Below, piece after piece: positions 40,876 through 49,186 of a stretch of 64,000 bases of DNA. A model generated the notes under the pieces. The model did not search any database. It worked only from the letters and a program-made list of their open reading frames with translations, and was not told the origin of the DNA. The stretch is taken from contig CAVONI010000011.1 in assembly GCA_963697285.1 (NCBI GenBank), forward strand, positions 992,001-1,056,000, read 5' to 3'. The stretch's first letter is position 1. Each line of letters starts with the position of its first letter. Source of the DNA: JAEUQQ01 sp963697285. Its GTDB lineage: Bacteria > Acidobacteriota > Vicinamibacteria > Vicinamibacterales > JAFNAJ01. The translations under genes were made by a program, and so were the position numbers.

Positions 40876-43035
40876 TTGCGAGACCCTGGCGCTGGTGATG
40901 TGCCAGCCGTCGGCCTGGCGGGCGAGCACGAACGACCATCGACGGGGATCGACGCGGGGCCTGCTGCTTCCGACCTTCGGCACGCTGGCTGCGCGTCCGA
41001 CGCATGTGGCCTGCGCGGTCGTGTCGTTCACGTCCAGGTCGCAGCGTTCGAACTCGAGGCGCTGCGACGCGAGGCCAGAAAACGCGCGCGCAAGCGCCTT
41101 GCTGTCGATCGAGGGCACGACGGCGCTGGCAGCGTCGGCATCGAGCCGGTCAAACGCACTGCGGTAGGCCTCGATGGTGCGCCTCACGCCGGCTTCGTCG
41201 GCACGCGGCACCGTGACGGGACGCGCTTCAGCAACGGGGGGCGCGAGACTCGGCAGCGTTCGCGTATCGCGTGCAGCGGGCATGCCGCTGCCGGCTGCCG
41301 GCACCGCTGGCAGCATCGGCGTCTCGGCACGAGACGCCGTGTCGCTTGTCGCGGCTGGCGGAATGTCAAGGGTTCGCCCGGTCACGCCGACAGGTGTGGC
41401 CGCCGACGCCGTCTGCGGCGCCTCGACGGCCTGGTACGCACGCGTCGCCCGGCTGAACAGGTCGAGTGCGCGCTCGAAATCCCCCTGGCGCCAGGCCGTG
41501 ATCGCGTTCGATTGTTGCTCGCGCGCAATGCGGAAGGCGTCGAGCGCCTCCCCATTCGGTATGCGCGCCAGCGTCGCCGTTCGCGACAACTCGGCCTCTG
41601 CCGCGGCGCTGCGCATGACGCCCGTCACGAACTGCATGACGGCCGGGCCGGCCGGAGCCGATCGCATCATCCGCACGGCGCTGACGCGATCGCCCCGTGC
41701 CAGCAGACGCTTTGACGCCGCAACGGCCTCATCGAAGGCCCGCGCCGCGGCGGCGGCGTCGGAAGGCGCGACAGCCGGCGTGCCGGAATTCCCTGCGGAA
41801 TCCGGCAGCGACGGCGCCGCCGGGGAAGGCCGCTCTGCAGGTGCCACCGCGGTTGAACCCAGCGACGACGCTGGTGTGGTGGCAGCAGACACTCCGGGCA
41901 CGTCTCGCTGGTTCTCGACCTGGCGCTGCATGACCACGTATCCGCCACCCGCAGCGGCGGCGATCGCTATCAGCCCGATCGCCGCCCATCCCCAGGAGCG
42001 CCCGTGCGCGACTGGCACATCGACCTCGACTGCTGCGGGGACCGGCACGTAGGAGGGCGCGGCTGCCACAACCGGCTCGTCGGCCTCAGCGACAGGAACC
42101 ATCACGGCGTCGCGCACCGACGCGGTGTCGTGAAGGTCGATCATCGCGATCGCATCGACTTCATCGCTCGGAGGCGGCCAGGCCAGGGCCCCGGTCGCAG
42201 GAGTTTCGACGGGGCGGACGCTCCCGGGCGTGATCGACGATGCCGATCCGGATCGCGCGTGGCGCGGGACCGTCGGGATTGATCCCCCAGCCGCCGCCAG
42301 CGGATGCAGCGGCTTCGGCGCCCAGCTGCGGATGGCCTCGAGGTCGATCACCTCGACCGCATCGAGTTCCTCGGGGAGCGGCGGCCACGACATGCCTGCC
42401 GCTGCGGCGGCCGCGGCCTCGGTGGGCGCTGGCCGGCTCCTGGGCGCGGTGACCGGCAGGTCGGCAAAGGCATCGGGCAGCTCGACGTCGGCGTCCGGAA
42501 GCCCTGTGGTCACGCCCGGTGGCCGGTTGCTGCCGGAGGGCGGGGCGGGCGCTGCGCCAGCCTCGACTCGCACGGCGGGTCGAGCCCCCGCAACCCTGGG
42601 CAGTTCCGCGTCCGACTCGGTCAGGTCGGCGACCGCCTTCGCCAGGTCTGTCTCCAGGTCAGGCAGGCTGGCGACGTCGCGCACGTCGGCAATGGCGCTC
42701 GACACATCGGCGTCGCCCCGAGTCAGGTCAGCGACGGCCCTGGCCAGCTCGCTCGCGGCATCGGGCACGGCCATGTCCTGGCGCACCGGCCTCGAAGGGC
42801 CGGGGATGAGCGGCGGCGTTGTTCTCGGAGCATCGACGATCGGGCTCCGTGGCGAGGCCGGTGACGGCACCCGCACGACTGGATCCGCGACGGTCTGCGA
42901 CGGCTCGCCCGACCCGACGGGCGTGGATCGCCCAGGCGGCGGGGCGGGCGCAATCGGGTCGTACCGCGCCGCGGGGCGCGCGCTCACCGGTTCGCCATCA
43001 GTCGGCGACGAATCATGCGGTGTGTGGGCGCTCAC
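40870..43035 (-). CDS. Single-pass membrane protein with disordered cytoplasmic part and NTF2-like C-terminus
   Basis: About 721 residues. The N-terminal 340 are Pro/Ala/Asp-rich and probably disordered, with imperfect repeats such as ELARAVADLTRGDADV and DLAKAVADLTESDAEL, and twice WPP..E.DA.EVIDL or WPP..E.DAIAMIDL. One membrane helix follows (WGWAAIGLIAIAAAAGGGYVVM). Then come a Ser/Ala-rich linker, a helical tetratricopeptide-like stretch (FRIAREQQSNAITAWRQGDFERALDLFSRATRAY) and a C-terminal SnoaL/NTF2-like domain (RTIEAYRSAFDRLDADAASAVVP...WSFVLARQADGWHITSA). The last parts resemble the extracytoplasmic ends of acidobacterial Ser/Thr kinases, but no kinase domain is present. The start is a GTG at 43035; an ATG at 43062 is possible. 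Function unknown. Confidence 0.65.
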   Translation of the reverse strand: MSAHTPHDSSPTDGEPVSARPAARYDPIAPAPPPGRSTPVGSGEPSQTVADPVVRVPSPASPRSPIVDAPRTTPPLIPGPSRPVRQDMAVPDAASELARAVADLTRGDADVSSAIADVRDVASLPDLETDLAKAVADLTESDAELPRVAGARPAVRVEAGAAPAPPSGSNRPPGVTTGLPDADVELPDAFADLPVTAPRSRPAPTEAAAAAAAGMSWPPLPEELDAVEVIDLEAIRSWAPKPLHPLAAAGGSIPTVPRHARSGSASSITPGSVRPVETPATGALAWPPPSDEVDAIAMIDLHDTASVRDAVMVPVAEADEPVVAAAPSYVPVPAAVEVDVPVAHGRSWGWAAIGLIAIAAAAGGGYVVMQRQVENQRDVPGVSAATTPASSLGSTAVAPAERPSPAAPSLPDSAGNSGTPAVAPSDAAAAARAFDEAVAASKRLLARGDRVSAVRMMRSAPAGPAVMQFVTGVMRSAAAEAELSRTATLARIPNGEALDAFRIAREQQSNAITAWRQGDFERALDLFSRATRAYQAVEAPQTASAATPVGVTGRTLDIPPAATSDTASRAETPMLPAVPAAGSGMPAARDTRTLPSLAPPVAEARPVTVPRADEAGVRRTIEAYRSAFDRLDADAASAVVPSIDSKALARAFSGLASQRLEFERCDLDVNDTTAQATCVGRAASVPKVGSSRPRVDPRRWSFVLARQADGWHITSARVSQR

Positions 43036-43125
43036 GTTAGCAGTATACGCAGCACGGCGCACGCCCAGTCGCGTGGCGCGTGCACCGCAGCGTACCCACT
43101 CATTCGGCCATGCGGGGCCCCGACT

Positions 43126-45807
43126 TCAATCGCGCTGCGGCAGAGGCGTGCAGACGTTGCCGCCGCCCGCACGGAAGGTGCCGTGCGCGCTCCAGTAGAT
43201 CGCGCGCTCGACCACCAGGTCGGTCACGCCGTCGAACGCTTCAACCAGCACCGCGTAGGTGCGGTCGCGGATCGACGGGAAGGCAGACGACATCTCGACA
43301 TTGAACCGGCTGCGGGGCGCCACGGTGAAGGTGGACTCGACGGGGGCACCCGCGTCGCCGAGCACCCGCACCCGGACGTCACTCGTCGCGCTCGACGTGT
43401 TGGCGATCAGGATGTACGTCTCGCCGAGATGCACGCCGCCCGTTTCACCCGTCGCGCAGAGCCATCGGGCCGAGGTCGCCGTGGCGCCGAGGCTGTTGTG
43501 CGACTCGATCCACTCGGGGAACGCACCGCCCCACCACAGCGTGCGCTCGGCGACGATGGCTCCGCCGTCGCGAACGTGGATCGATGCCGCGAGTTCGGCA
43601 TCGGCAACCGCCGAGGCCTCGCGCTCGACGTCTATCGTCACGCGTGACGTGGCGGGCACGTCGACACGCCGTTGCACGTTCGTGCCTGTGGCGGTCATGA
43701 ACGTGATGTCTGCGGTCACGGCCTGCGCGGTCGGATTGGCGAGCAGCAGGTACTCGTCGAACCAGGCGCCGGTCCTGCCTTCGGCGAAGAACCAGTCGGG
43801 CGACAGCGCAGGCGCGCCCGCGCCTTCGTGACCGAGTTCGAACACGACCCCATCGCGATCGAGATACATCGCGCGTTCGGCGATCACTCCGTGACCACCC
43901 TGCACCGACACGTGCGCTGACACGTCGGTCGCGGCGAGGCGGGCATCCTCGAAGTTGACCCACACGGTTTCGCGGCTCGAGGCCTCGACGAGGTACGTGC
44001 GCGTGAGCGAGGGCGCGGGCGCCGGCCGCAGGTAGGTGACGTCCACGGCGACCTGGAAGGGGTTGGGGTTCTGCAACAGCAGGAACATCGCGAAACCTGA
44101 GTGCGTGGCCCCCTCGGCGAAGAACCACTCGGCTGCGGGCGCAACGACCGCGGTTTCGGCGTGCGCACCGTAGCGGGAACCGCTGCGATCCCAGGTCAGG
44201 ATCCGGTCGGCCTCGACCATGACGTCCGACTCGATGACCGTCGAGAACTCGGTGTCGGCCATCCCGTCGAGGTCGTTGACGATGACACGGCGGTGCGTGA
44301 GGGGCAGCAGTTCCACGACGTGGCGCACGGGTGCCCGGCCCTTCGGCGAGAAGGTCATCAGGAGGTGAGCCACCGACGACTCGCTGGGATTGGCCAGTCC
44401 GATGGCCGTTTCGAAGAACCCCGACGCCGCCCCTTCGGCAAGATAGCGGGCGTGGAATCCACGCGGGTGCGTTCCCGCCGCCAGTTCATCCGCGTTCGTG
44501 ACGCCATCCCCGTCGGGGTCGCCGCTGGCCCCGTCGGCGCCAATCGCCGAGGTGGGATTCAACCCGAACTGCAACTCCCACGCGTCGGGCAAGGTGTCGG
44601 CGTCGACGTCTGGCGGATAGATGAAGGCAAGGCCCTCGAGGTCATCGGGACCCAGCGCCGGCGGCACCGGTGTGTCGGTGGTGCAACACGACGGGTACAT
44701 GATGTTGAACGTCGCCAACGACGAATGCCCCAGCCCGACCCCGTGCCCGACCTCGTGTTCGACGACGCGACGCAGGTTCAGCTCGTTGCGATTCGCGTTG
44801 CCCAGGGCCGACACTTTGTTCAGCACGACGAAGCCGTGCGTGAAGCGATCGAACAGCGTGCCGTTGATCACCTTGCCACCGATCGAGTCCGCGCAGCCGC
44901 CGCCGACCGCGATGGTGCCCGCTGGAATCTCCGAAGTGGGGTCGCCGAAGCTGATCAGGCCCCGCCCCTCGTGCGTGTTGCCGCAGTAGGGGTCGTCGGT
45001 CCCGATGTCGAGCAATCCTCCATAGGCCAGCACAATCGAGGCGGTGGGCGGCTCGGTCCAGGCCCGCATGGCGAGAACGACGGCGGCGTCGGCATCACCG
45101 ATCTCGACAGGCGCTGGTGTGGCCGCATTGCGGAACCACGAGACTGGCTGCAGGTCATCTGCCTCGTTCCACCGGATGCCGCCAGACAGGAGCGTGTAGT
45201 TTGCCGACATCCGCGCCTGGGCGGCCCCGACCTCGCCAACCCGCTCGCCTTGCGCGTCTGGGTGCCGCACGGGACGCGCGCCCTTGACGGCCCCGGCAAT
45301 GCGGCGGAACTCGTCGATTGTCCGGGTGGTGCGTTCCGTGTCGCGCGGCGCCAGAAGCTCGAGCCCGGCAAACGAGCGGGTCATCCGGCGTGCGCGGCCC
45401 GATCCGTCACCGCGCTCCACCGCGAACCGCGAGTACCCCATGGCCACGCTGCGCCATCCGCCATCTGAAGTGAGCTCGAGGCAAACCACCACTTCCTCGC
45501 CCGGCACATAGCTGGCCGCACCGCTCACCTGCATCACTCGCGTGCCCAACCGGCCGCCCAGCTCGCGCACGACGATCTCCGGTGAAGGCTGGCCCGTGAA
45601 GTCCTCGAGGATGGTCAGGCGCGCCACGGTCACGATGGTGCGACCCGGACCGGGCTCGGCGTGGACGTCTGCGACCCTGGCGTGAACCACCCGGTCTGAG
45701 ATGGCGATCAACTCGGCGTCGCTTCGCGCCCGGACGGTCGACGCGCGTGCGTTCTCGGCCTGCACGAGCAGCGCCACGCACACGCCGAATCGCAGCACCA
45801 GGGACAC
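43126..45807 (-). CDS. Matrixin-type metalloprotease with Ca-binding hinge and AEGA modules
   Basis: 893 residues. Signal peptide from the GTG at 45807 (VSLVLRFGVCVALLVQAENARAS); the open frame upstream has no similarity. Residues 24-200 are a propeptide-like domain. The catalytic domain has the extended zinc motif HEVGHGVGLGH (351-361) and the Met-turn NIMYPS (369-373), the metzincin/matrixin signature. Next comes the hinge DADTLPDAWELQFGLNPTSAIGADGASGDPDGDGVTNADELAAGTHPRGF, then five AEGA modules (YLAEGAASGFFETAIGLANPS, WFFAEGATHSGFAMFLLLQNP, WFFAEGRTGAWFDEYLLLANP, and so on) ending CTPLPQRD. It is probably secreted or surface-bound and degrades extracellular protein. It is divergent from the SGNH-hydrolase gene. 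Confidence 0.85.
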   Translation of the reverse strand: MSLVLRFGVCVALLVQAENARASTVRARSDAELIAISDRVVHARVADVHAEPGPGRTIVTVARLTILEDFTGQPSPEIVVRELGGRLGTRVMQVSGAASYVPGEEVVVCLELTSDGGWRSVAMGYSRFAVERGDGSGRARRMTRSFAGLELLAPRDTERTTRTIDEFRRIAGAVKGARPVRHPDAQGERVGEVGAAQARMSANYTLLSGGIRWNEADDLQPVSWFRNAATPAPVEIGDADAAVVLAMRAWTEPPTASIVLAYGGLLDIGTDDPYCGNTHEGRGLISFGDPTSEIPAGTIAVGGGCADSIGGKVINGTLFDRFTHGFVVLNKVSALGNANRNELNLRRVVEHEVGHGVGLGHSSLATFNIMYPSCCTTDTPVPPALGPDDLEGLAFIYPPDVDADTLPDAWELQFGLNPTSAIGADGASGDPDGDGVTNADELAAGTHPRGFHARYLAEGAASGFFETAIGLANPSESSVAHLLMTFSPKGRAPVRHVVELLPLTHRRVIVNDLDGMADTEFSTVIESDVMVEADRILTWDRSGSRYGAHAETAVVAPAAEWFFAEGATHSGFAMFLLLQNPNPFQVAVDVTYLRPAPAPSLTRTYLVEASSRETVWVNFEDARLAATDVSAHVSVQGGHGVIAERAMYLDRDGVVFELGHEGAGAPALSPDWFFAEGRTGAWFDEYLLLANPTAQAVTADITFMTATGTNVQRRVDVPATSRVTIDVEREASAVADAELAASIHVRDGGAIVAERTLWWGGAFPEWIESHNSLGATATSARWLCATGETGGVHLGETYILIANTSSATSDVRVRVLGDAGAPVESTFTVAPRSRFNVEMSSAFPSIRDRTYAVLVEAFDGVTDLVVERAIYWSAHGTFRAGGGNVCTPLPQRD

Positions 45808-45950
45808 GCAACAAGTGTAACGGTGTCGTGTGCCGACTGCACGCGCCGGGATGCGGCCGCGCGGCAGTTTGACCGCTTGGCGCGAGGCTAGTAGTCTGAT
45901 GGGATTCGCCACTCCGGCGCATCGTACCTGTGCCGCCACCCCTGCCCGCT
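45808..45950. promoter_or_regulatory. Divergent promoter region between protease and SGNH hydrolase genes
   Basis: 143 bases separate two AEGA-module genes that start back to back. The region is less G+C-rich near 45811-45830 (ACAAGTGTAACGGTG) and 45888-45900 (TAGTAGTCTGAT). TAGTCTGAT upstream of the plus-strand gene could be part of a -10 region, but no clear promoter pair is seen. Confidence 0.3.
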
Positions 45951-48572
45951 ATGCCCTTCTGCACACGCCTTGTCCTGGTTGCCTGTGTCCTGCTGGCTGC
46001 CGCGCACCCGGCCTCGGCCCAGTCGTTGACCAGGTGGTATCTCGCCGAGGGCGCGACCGGCTCCTTCTTCGAGGAGGAGATCCTGGTCGCCAACCCGAAC
46101 ACGAGCAGCGCGAACGTCACGATCACGTTCCTCCGGCCAGGAGGCGGCACGCCGGTCACGACGACGTTCACGATGCCAGCCACCAGCCGCAAGACCGTGC
46201 GCGTGAACGCCGTGCCTGGCGTGGAAAACGCGCCGGAACTGTCGGCGGTCGTCGAGTGCACCAACGGGCTCCCGATCGTCGTCGAGCGATCGATGTACTG
46301 GCCCGCCACGACAAAACGTGGCGGTCACAACAGCCAGGGCGTGCTGGCTCCTGCGCCGAAGTGGTATCTGGCCGAGGGCTCGACGGGGATGTTCGACACC
46401 TTCGTGCTCATCGCCAATCCGAGCCCCACCCAGACGGCCAACGTGCAGGTGACCTTCCTCACGCCCGAGGGCACGACCGTGGCGTTTCCGCCATTGCTGA
46501 TCGCGCCGAACGCACGGGCAACGGTGTGGCCGAACGCGGAAGTGCCTGCGCTGGCCAACAAGGCGTTCTCGACCGTCGTCGAATCGACGAACAACGTGCC
46601 CGTGTTCGTGGAGCGGGCGCTCTACTTCGCGGCGGGCACCAGTTGGGAGGGGGGACACGGGAGCGTCGGCATCACCGCCCCCTCGCCGACGTGGATCTTC
46701 GGCGAGGGCTTCACGGGCGGACCACCGTCGTTCACGTTCGACACGTTCATCCTGCTCGCCAATCCGGGCACGAGCGCGGCCACCGCGACGGCGACGTTCC
46801 TGCGCGAGGGCGCCCCGCCGATCACGAAGACCTACCCACTCATGCCGACGAGTCGCGAGAACATCTGGGTCGACAAGATCGCGGGCCTCGAAGATGCCGC
46901 GTTCTCGGTGAAGATCGAGAGCACGGCGCCCATCATCGCCGAGCGCGCGATGTACTGGGGTCCGGGCGGCGTCTGGGTCGAGGCGCACAATTCGCCGGGC
47001 GTCACGGCCGAGGCCCTGGGCTGGGGGTTTGCCGAGGGTGCCGAGGACGGCCTCGATGCGAGCGGCCTGCAGTTCGACACGTATTTCCTCGTGGCGAACT
47101 CGAGCACGAATCCGTTGAGCCTGAAGGTCACCTTCATGCGTGAGGACGGGACGGGCATCGTCAAGACGTTCACCGTGCCGGCCCAGTCGCGCTTCACGCT
47201 GCCGACATCGTGGTATCCCGAGTTGAGCAACCAGCACTTCGCGGCGTTCCTCGAGTCGACCAATGGCGTGACGTTCGTGGCCGAGCGGACGATGTACTGG
47301 GGCGACGCGTACTTCGGCGGACACGGCTCTACCGGGACGCCGTTCCCCGGACCGGTCGGCACGCCGTCTGCACCTCCGGGACCAACCATCGTGTCGGTCA
47401 CACCATCGACGGGCTCGGCACAGGGCGGCACCGACATCACCATCACCGGCACGAACTTCGCGGCGGGCGCCACGGTCAAGGTCGGCACCACCACGGCGAC
47501 ACCGATGAGGGTGTTGAACGCGACGACGATCCTCGCCCGGACGCCCCCGAGCGCCACCGTCGGCACCACCTCGGTCTCGGTGACCAGCAACGAGGTGACC
47601 GTGTCGCTGCCGGCGGCCTTCACGTATTCGTCGTCGCCACCGGTCATCACCTCGGTGACCCCAACCACCGGCCCGACCACGGGAGGCACGCAACTGACCG
47701 TCGACGGCGCGAACTTCGTCGGCGTGAGCGTGTTGCTCGGCAACAAGACCCCGACGGCCATCAACGTGCAGTCGTCGTCGCGGATGCTGATCACGACGCC
47801 CCCGAACACGGCGGGGCCGGTCGCGCTCAGCGTCACGAACTTCGAGGGGCTCACCGGGCAGAAGAACGACGCGTTCACGTACCAGTCGGCGACGGCGACA
47901 GACCGCATCCTGGCATTCGGCGACAGCCTCACCGAGGGAATCGTGGCGACCGACTGCGCGTTCATCGGCACGAGCCTCGGCTGCGCGAACTACGACGACG
48001 GTGCCGGTGGCTATCCAGGCCGGTTGCAGGCGCTCCTGCGTGCGCAGTACCCGTCCCAGCCCACGATAACGGTCGTGAACGGGGGGCTCGCCGGCGAGCA
48101 GACGAGCGGCGGTCGGGCGCGCTTCCCCTCGACGATGAGCATCAGCCAGGATGCCGCTGTGATCATGGAGGGCGTCAACGACATCAATGCCGGGGTCAGT
48201 TCCAGTGCGATCATCAGCAACCTGCGCAACATGGTGACGACGGCCAAGGGAGCGGGGAAACTCGTGATGCTCGGGACGCTGCTGCCGTGCATCACGGTCT
48301 ACTACGACCAAGGGCCGTTGGGGATGCAGCCCTACACCAAGTGCGACAACGCGGCGATCGACTCGGTGAACGGTGCCATCCGCAGCCTCGCGACCGAGCA
48401 GAAAGTCGTGCTGGCCGACTTCCACTACTCCTTCACCTACCAGGGCACGCAGAGCAGTTGGTACAGCGGCGACGGCCTGCACCCCAGCGAGGCGGGATAT
48501 CAGCGCATGGCCGAACTGGTGCGCAACCTGATGGTGCTCAACTACGAGGCGATCGCACCGCCGGTGCCGTAG
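45951..48572 (+). CDS. Surface SGNH hydrolase with AEGA modules and two IPT/TIG domains
   Basis: 873 residues. Signal peptide (FCTRLVLVACVLLAAAHPASAQ), then directly four to five AEGA modules (WYLAEGATGSFFEEEILVANPN, WYLAEGSTGMFDTFVLIANPS, WIFGEGFTGGPPS, WGFAEGAEDGLDASGL) with VVES.N..PI.VERAMYW signatures. Two IPT/TIG Ig-like domains follow (IVSVTPSTGSAQGGTDITITGTNF; VITSVTPTTGPTTGGTQLTVDGANF). The C-terminal SGNH hydrolase has nucleophile FGDSLTEG, GGYPGRL, GVNDIN and the Asp-His block DGLHPSEAGYQRM. It is the only intact member with the modules at the N-terminus and no Asp-rich hinge. Probable role: deacetylation or deacylation of surface or environmental glycans. The ATG at 45951 is preferred over a GTG at 45930. 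Confidence 0.85.
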   Translation: MPFCTRLVLVACVLLAAAHPASAQSLTRWYLAEGATGSFFEEEILVANPNTSSANVTITFLRPGGGTPVTTTFTMPATSRKTVRVNAVPGVENAPELSAVVECTNGLPIVVERSMYWPATTKRGGHNSQGVLAPAPKWYLAEGSTGMFDTFVLIANPSPTQTANVQVTFLTPEGTTVAFPPLLIAPNARATVWPNAEVPALANKAFSTVVESTNNVPVFVERALYFAAGTSWEGGHGSVGITAPSPTWIFGEGFTGGPPSFTFDTFILLANPGTSAATATATFLREGAPPITKTYPLMPTSRENIWVDKIAGLEDAAFSVKIESTAPIIAERAMYWGPGGVWVEAHNSPGVTAEALGWGFAEGAEDGLDASGLQFDTYFLVANSSTNPLSLKVTFMREDGTGIVKTFTVPAQSRFTLPTSWYPELSNQHFAAFLESTNGVTFVAERTMYWGDAYFGGHGSTGTPFPGPVGTPSAPPGPTIVSVTPSTGSAQGGTDITITGTNFAAGATVKVGTTTATPMRVLNATTILARTPPSATVGTTSVSVTSNEVTVSLPAAFTYSSSPPVITSVTPTTGPTTGGTQLTVDGANFVGVSVLLGNKTPTAINVQSSSRMLITTPPNTAGPVALSVTNFEGLTGQKNDAFTYQSATATDRILAFGDSLTEGIVATDCAFIGTSLGCANYDDGAGGYPGRLQALLRAQYPSQPTITVVNGGLAGEQTSGGRARFPSTMSISQDAAVIMEGVNDINAGVSSSAIISNLRNMVTTAKGAGKLVMLGTLLPCITVYYDQGPLGMQPYTKCDNAAIDSVNGAIRSLATEQKVVLADFHYSFTYQGTQSSWYSGDGLHPSEAGYQRMAELVRNLMVLNYEAIAPPVP

Positions 48573-49176
48573 GCGTGACGCGCGGGACGATGCGGCCCTG
48601 GCGGCTGCGCCAGGCGTGCCACGCGCGGATGCCGAGCAACACCGCCACGGCGATCGCGTAGCGGCGAGGTACCGTGATGTCGGCCTTCACGAGCCACCAG
48701 TAATGCACCACGCCGGCGATCGCCGCCAGGTACACCAGGCGGTGCAACCGTTGCCAATTGCGCCCGCCGAGGCGGCGGATCCATCCCGTCGTCGAGGTGA
48801 TCGCCAGCGGCGCCATCAGCATGAACGCGGTGGCGCCGGCAATGATGTACGGCCGCTTCGTGAGATCCCCGACGATCGTGCGCCAGTCGAAGAAGTGATC
48901 GAGCACCAGGTACGTGAGGACGTGGAGCGTGGCGTACGCAAACGCGAAGAGGCCGAGCATCCGCCGGAGCTTGATCACCTCGTTCCAGCCCGTGAGGCGG
49001 CGGAGGGGCGTCACCGACAGGGTGAAGACCAGCGATAGCAGCGACATCGAGCCCGTGTCGTGGGTGATCCGCTCGATGGGGTTGGCGCCCATCGTGCCCG
49101 TCATGGCCCGCACGACCAGGGCCGCGATCGGCGACAGCATCCCGATGACGACGAGCGGCTTCAGGTAGCGCAGCAC
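48538..49176 (-). CDS. msrQ: Protein-methionine-sulfoxide reductase heme-binding subunit
   Basis: A 212-residue inner-membrane b-type cytochrome with about six helices, of the ferric-reductase-like family. MsrQ hallmarks are NPIERITHDTGSMSLLSLVFTLSVTPLRRLTG, the heme ligands in YATLHVLTYLVLDHFFDW and RLHRLVYLAAIAGVVHYWW, and GWIRRLGGRNWQRLHR. It passes electrons from quinol or flavin to MsrP for repair of oxidised periplasmic proteins. It lies just downstream of msrP (10-base gap). Its 3' end overlaps the convergent SGNH-hydrolase gene by 35 bases. Confidence 0.92.
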   Translation of the reverse strand: MLRYLKPLVVIGMLSPIAALVVRAMTGTMGANPIERITHDTGSMSLLSLVFTLSVTPLRRLTGWNEVIKLRRMLGLFAFAYATLHVLTYLVLDHFFDWRTIVGDLTKRPYIIAGATAFMLMAPLAITSTTGWIRRLGGRNWQRLHRLVYLAAIAGVVHYWWLVKADITVPRRYAIAVAVLLGIRAWHAWRSRQGRIVPRVTPTAPAVRSPRS

Positions 49177-49186
49177 GGCCCGGCGA

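Noticed and set aside
45888..48482. An 864-codon minus-strand open frame opposite the SGNH-hydrolase gene
   Set aside because: Arg/Val/Asp-rich shadow. The plus strand has a signal peptide, repeats, TIG and SGNH motifs.
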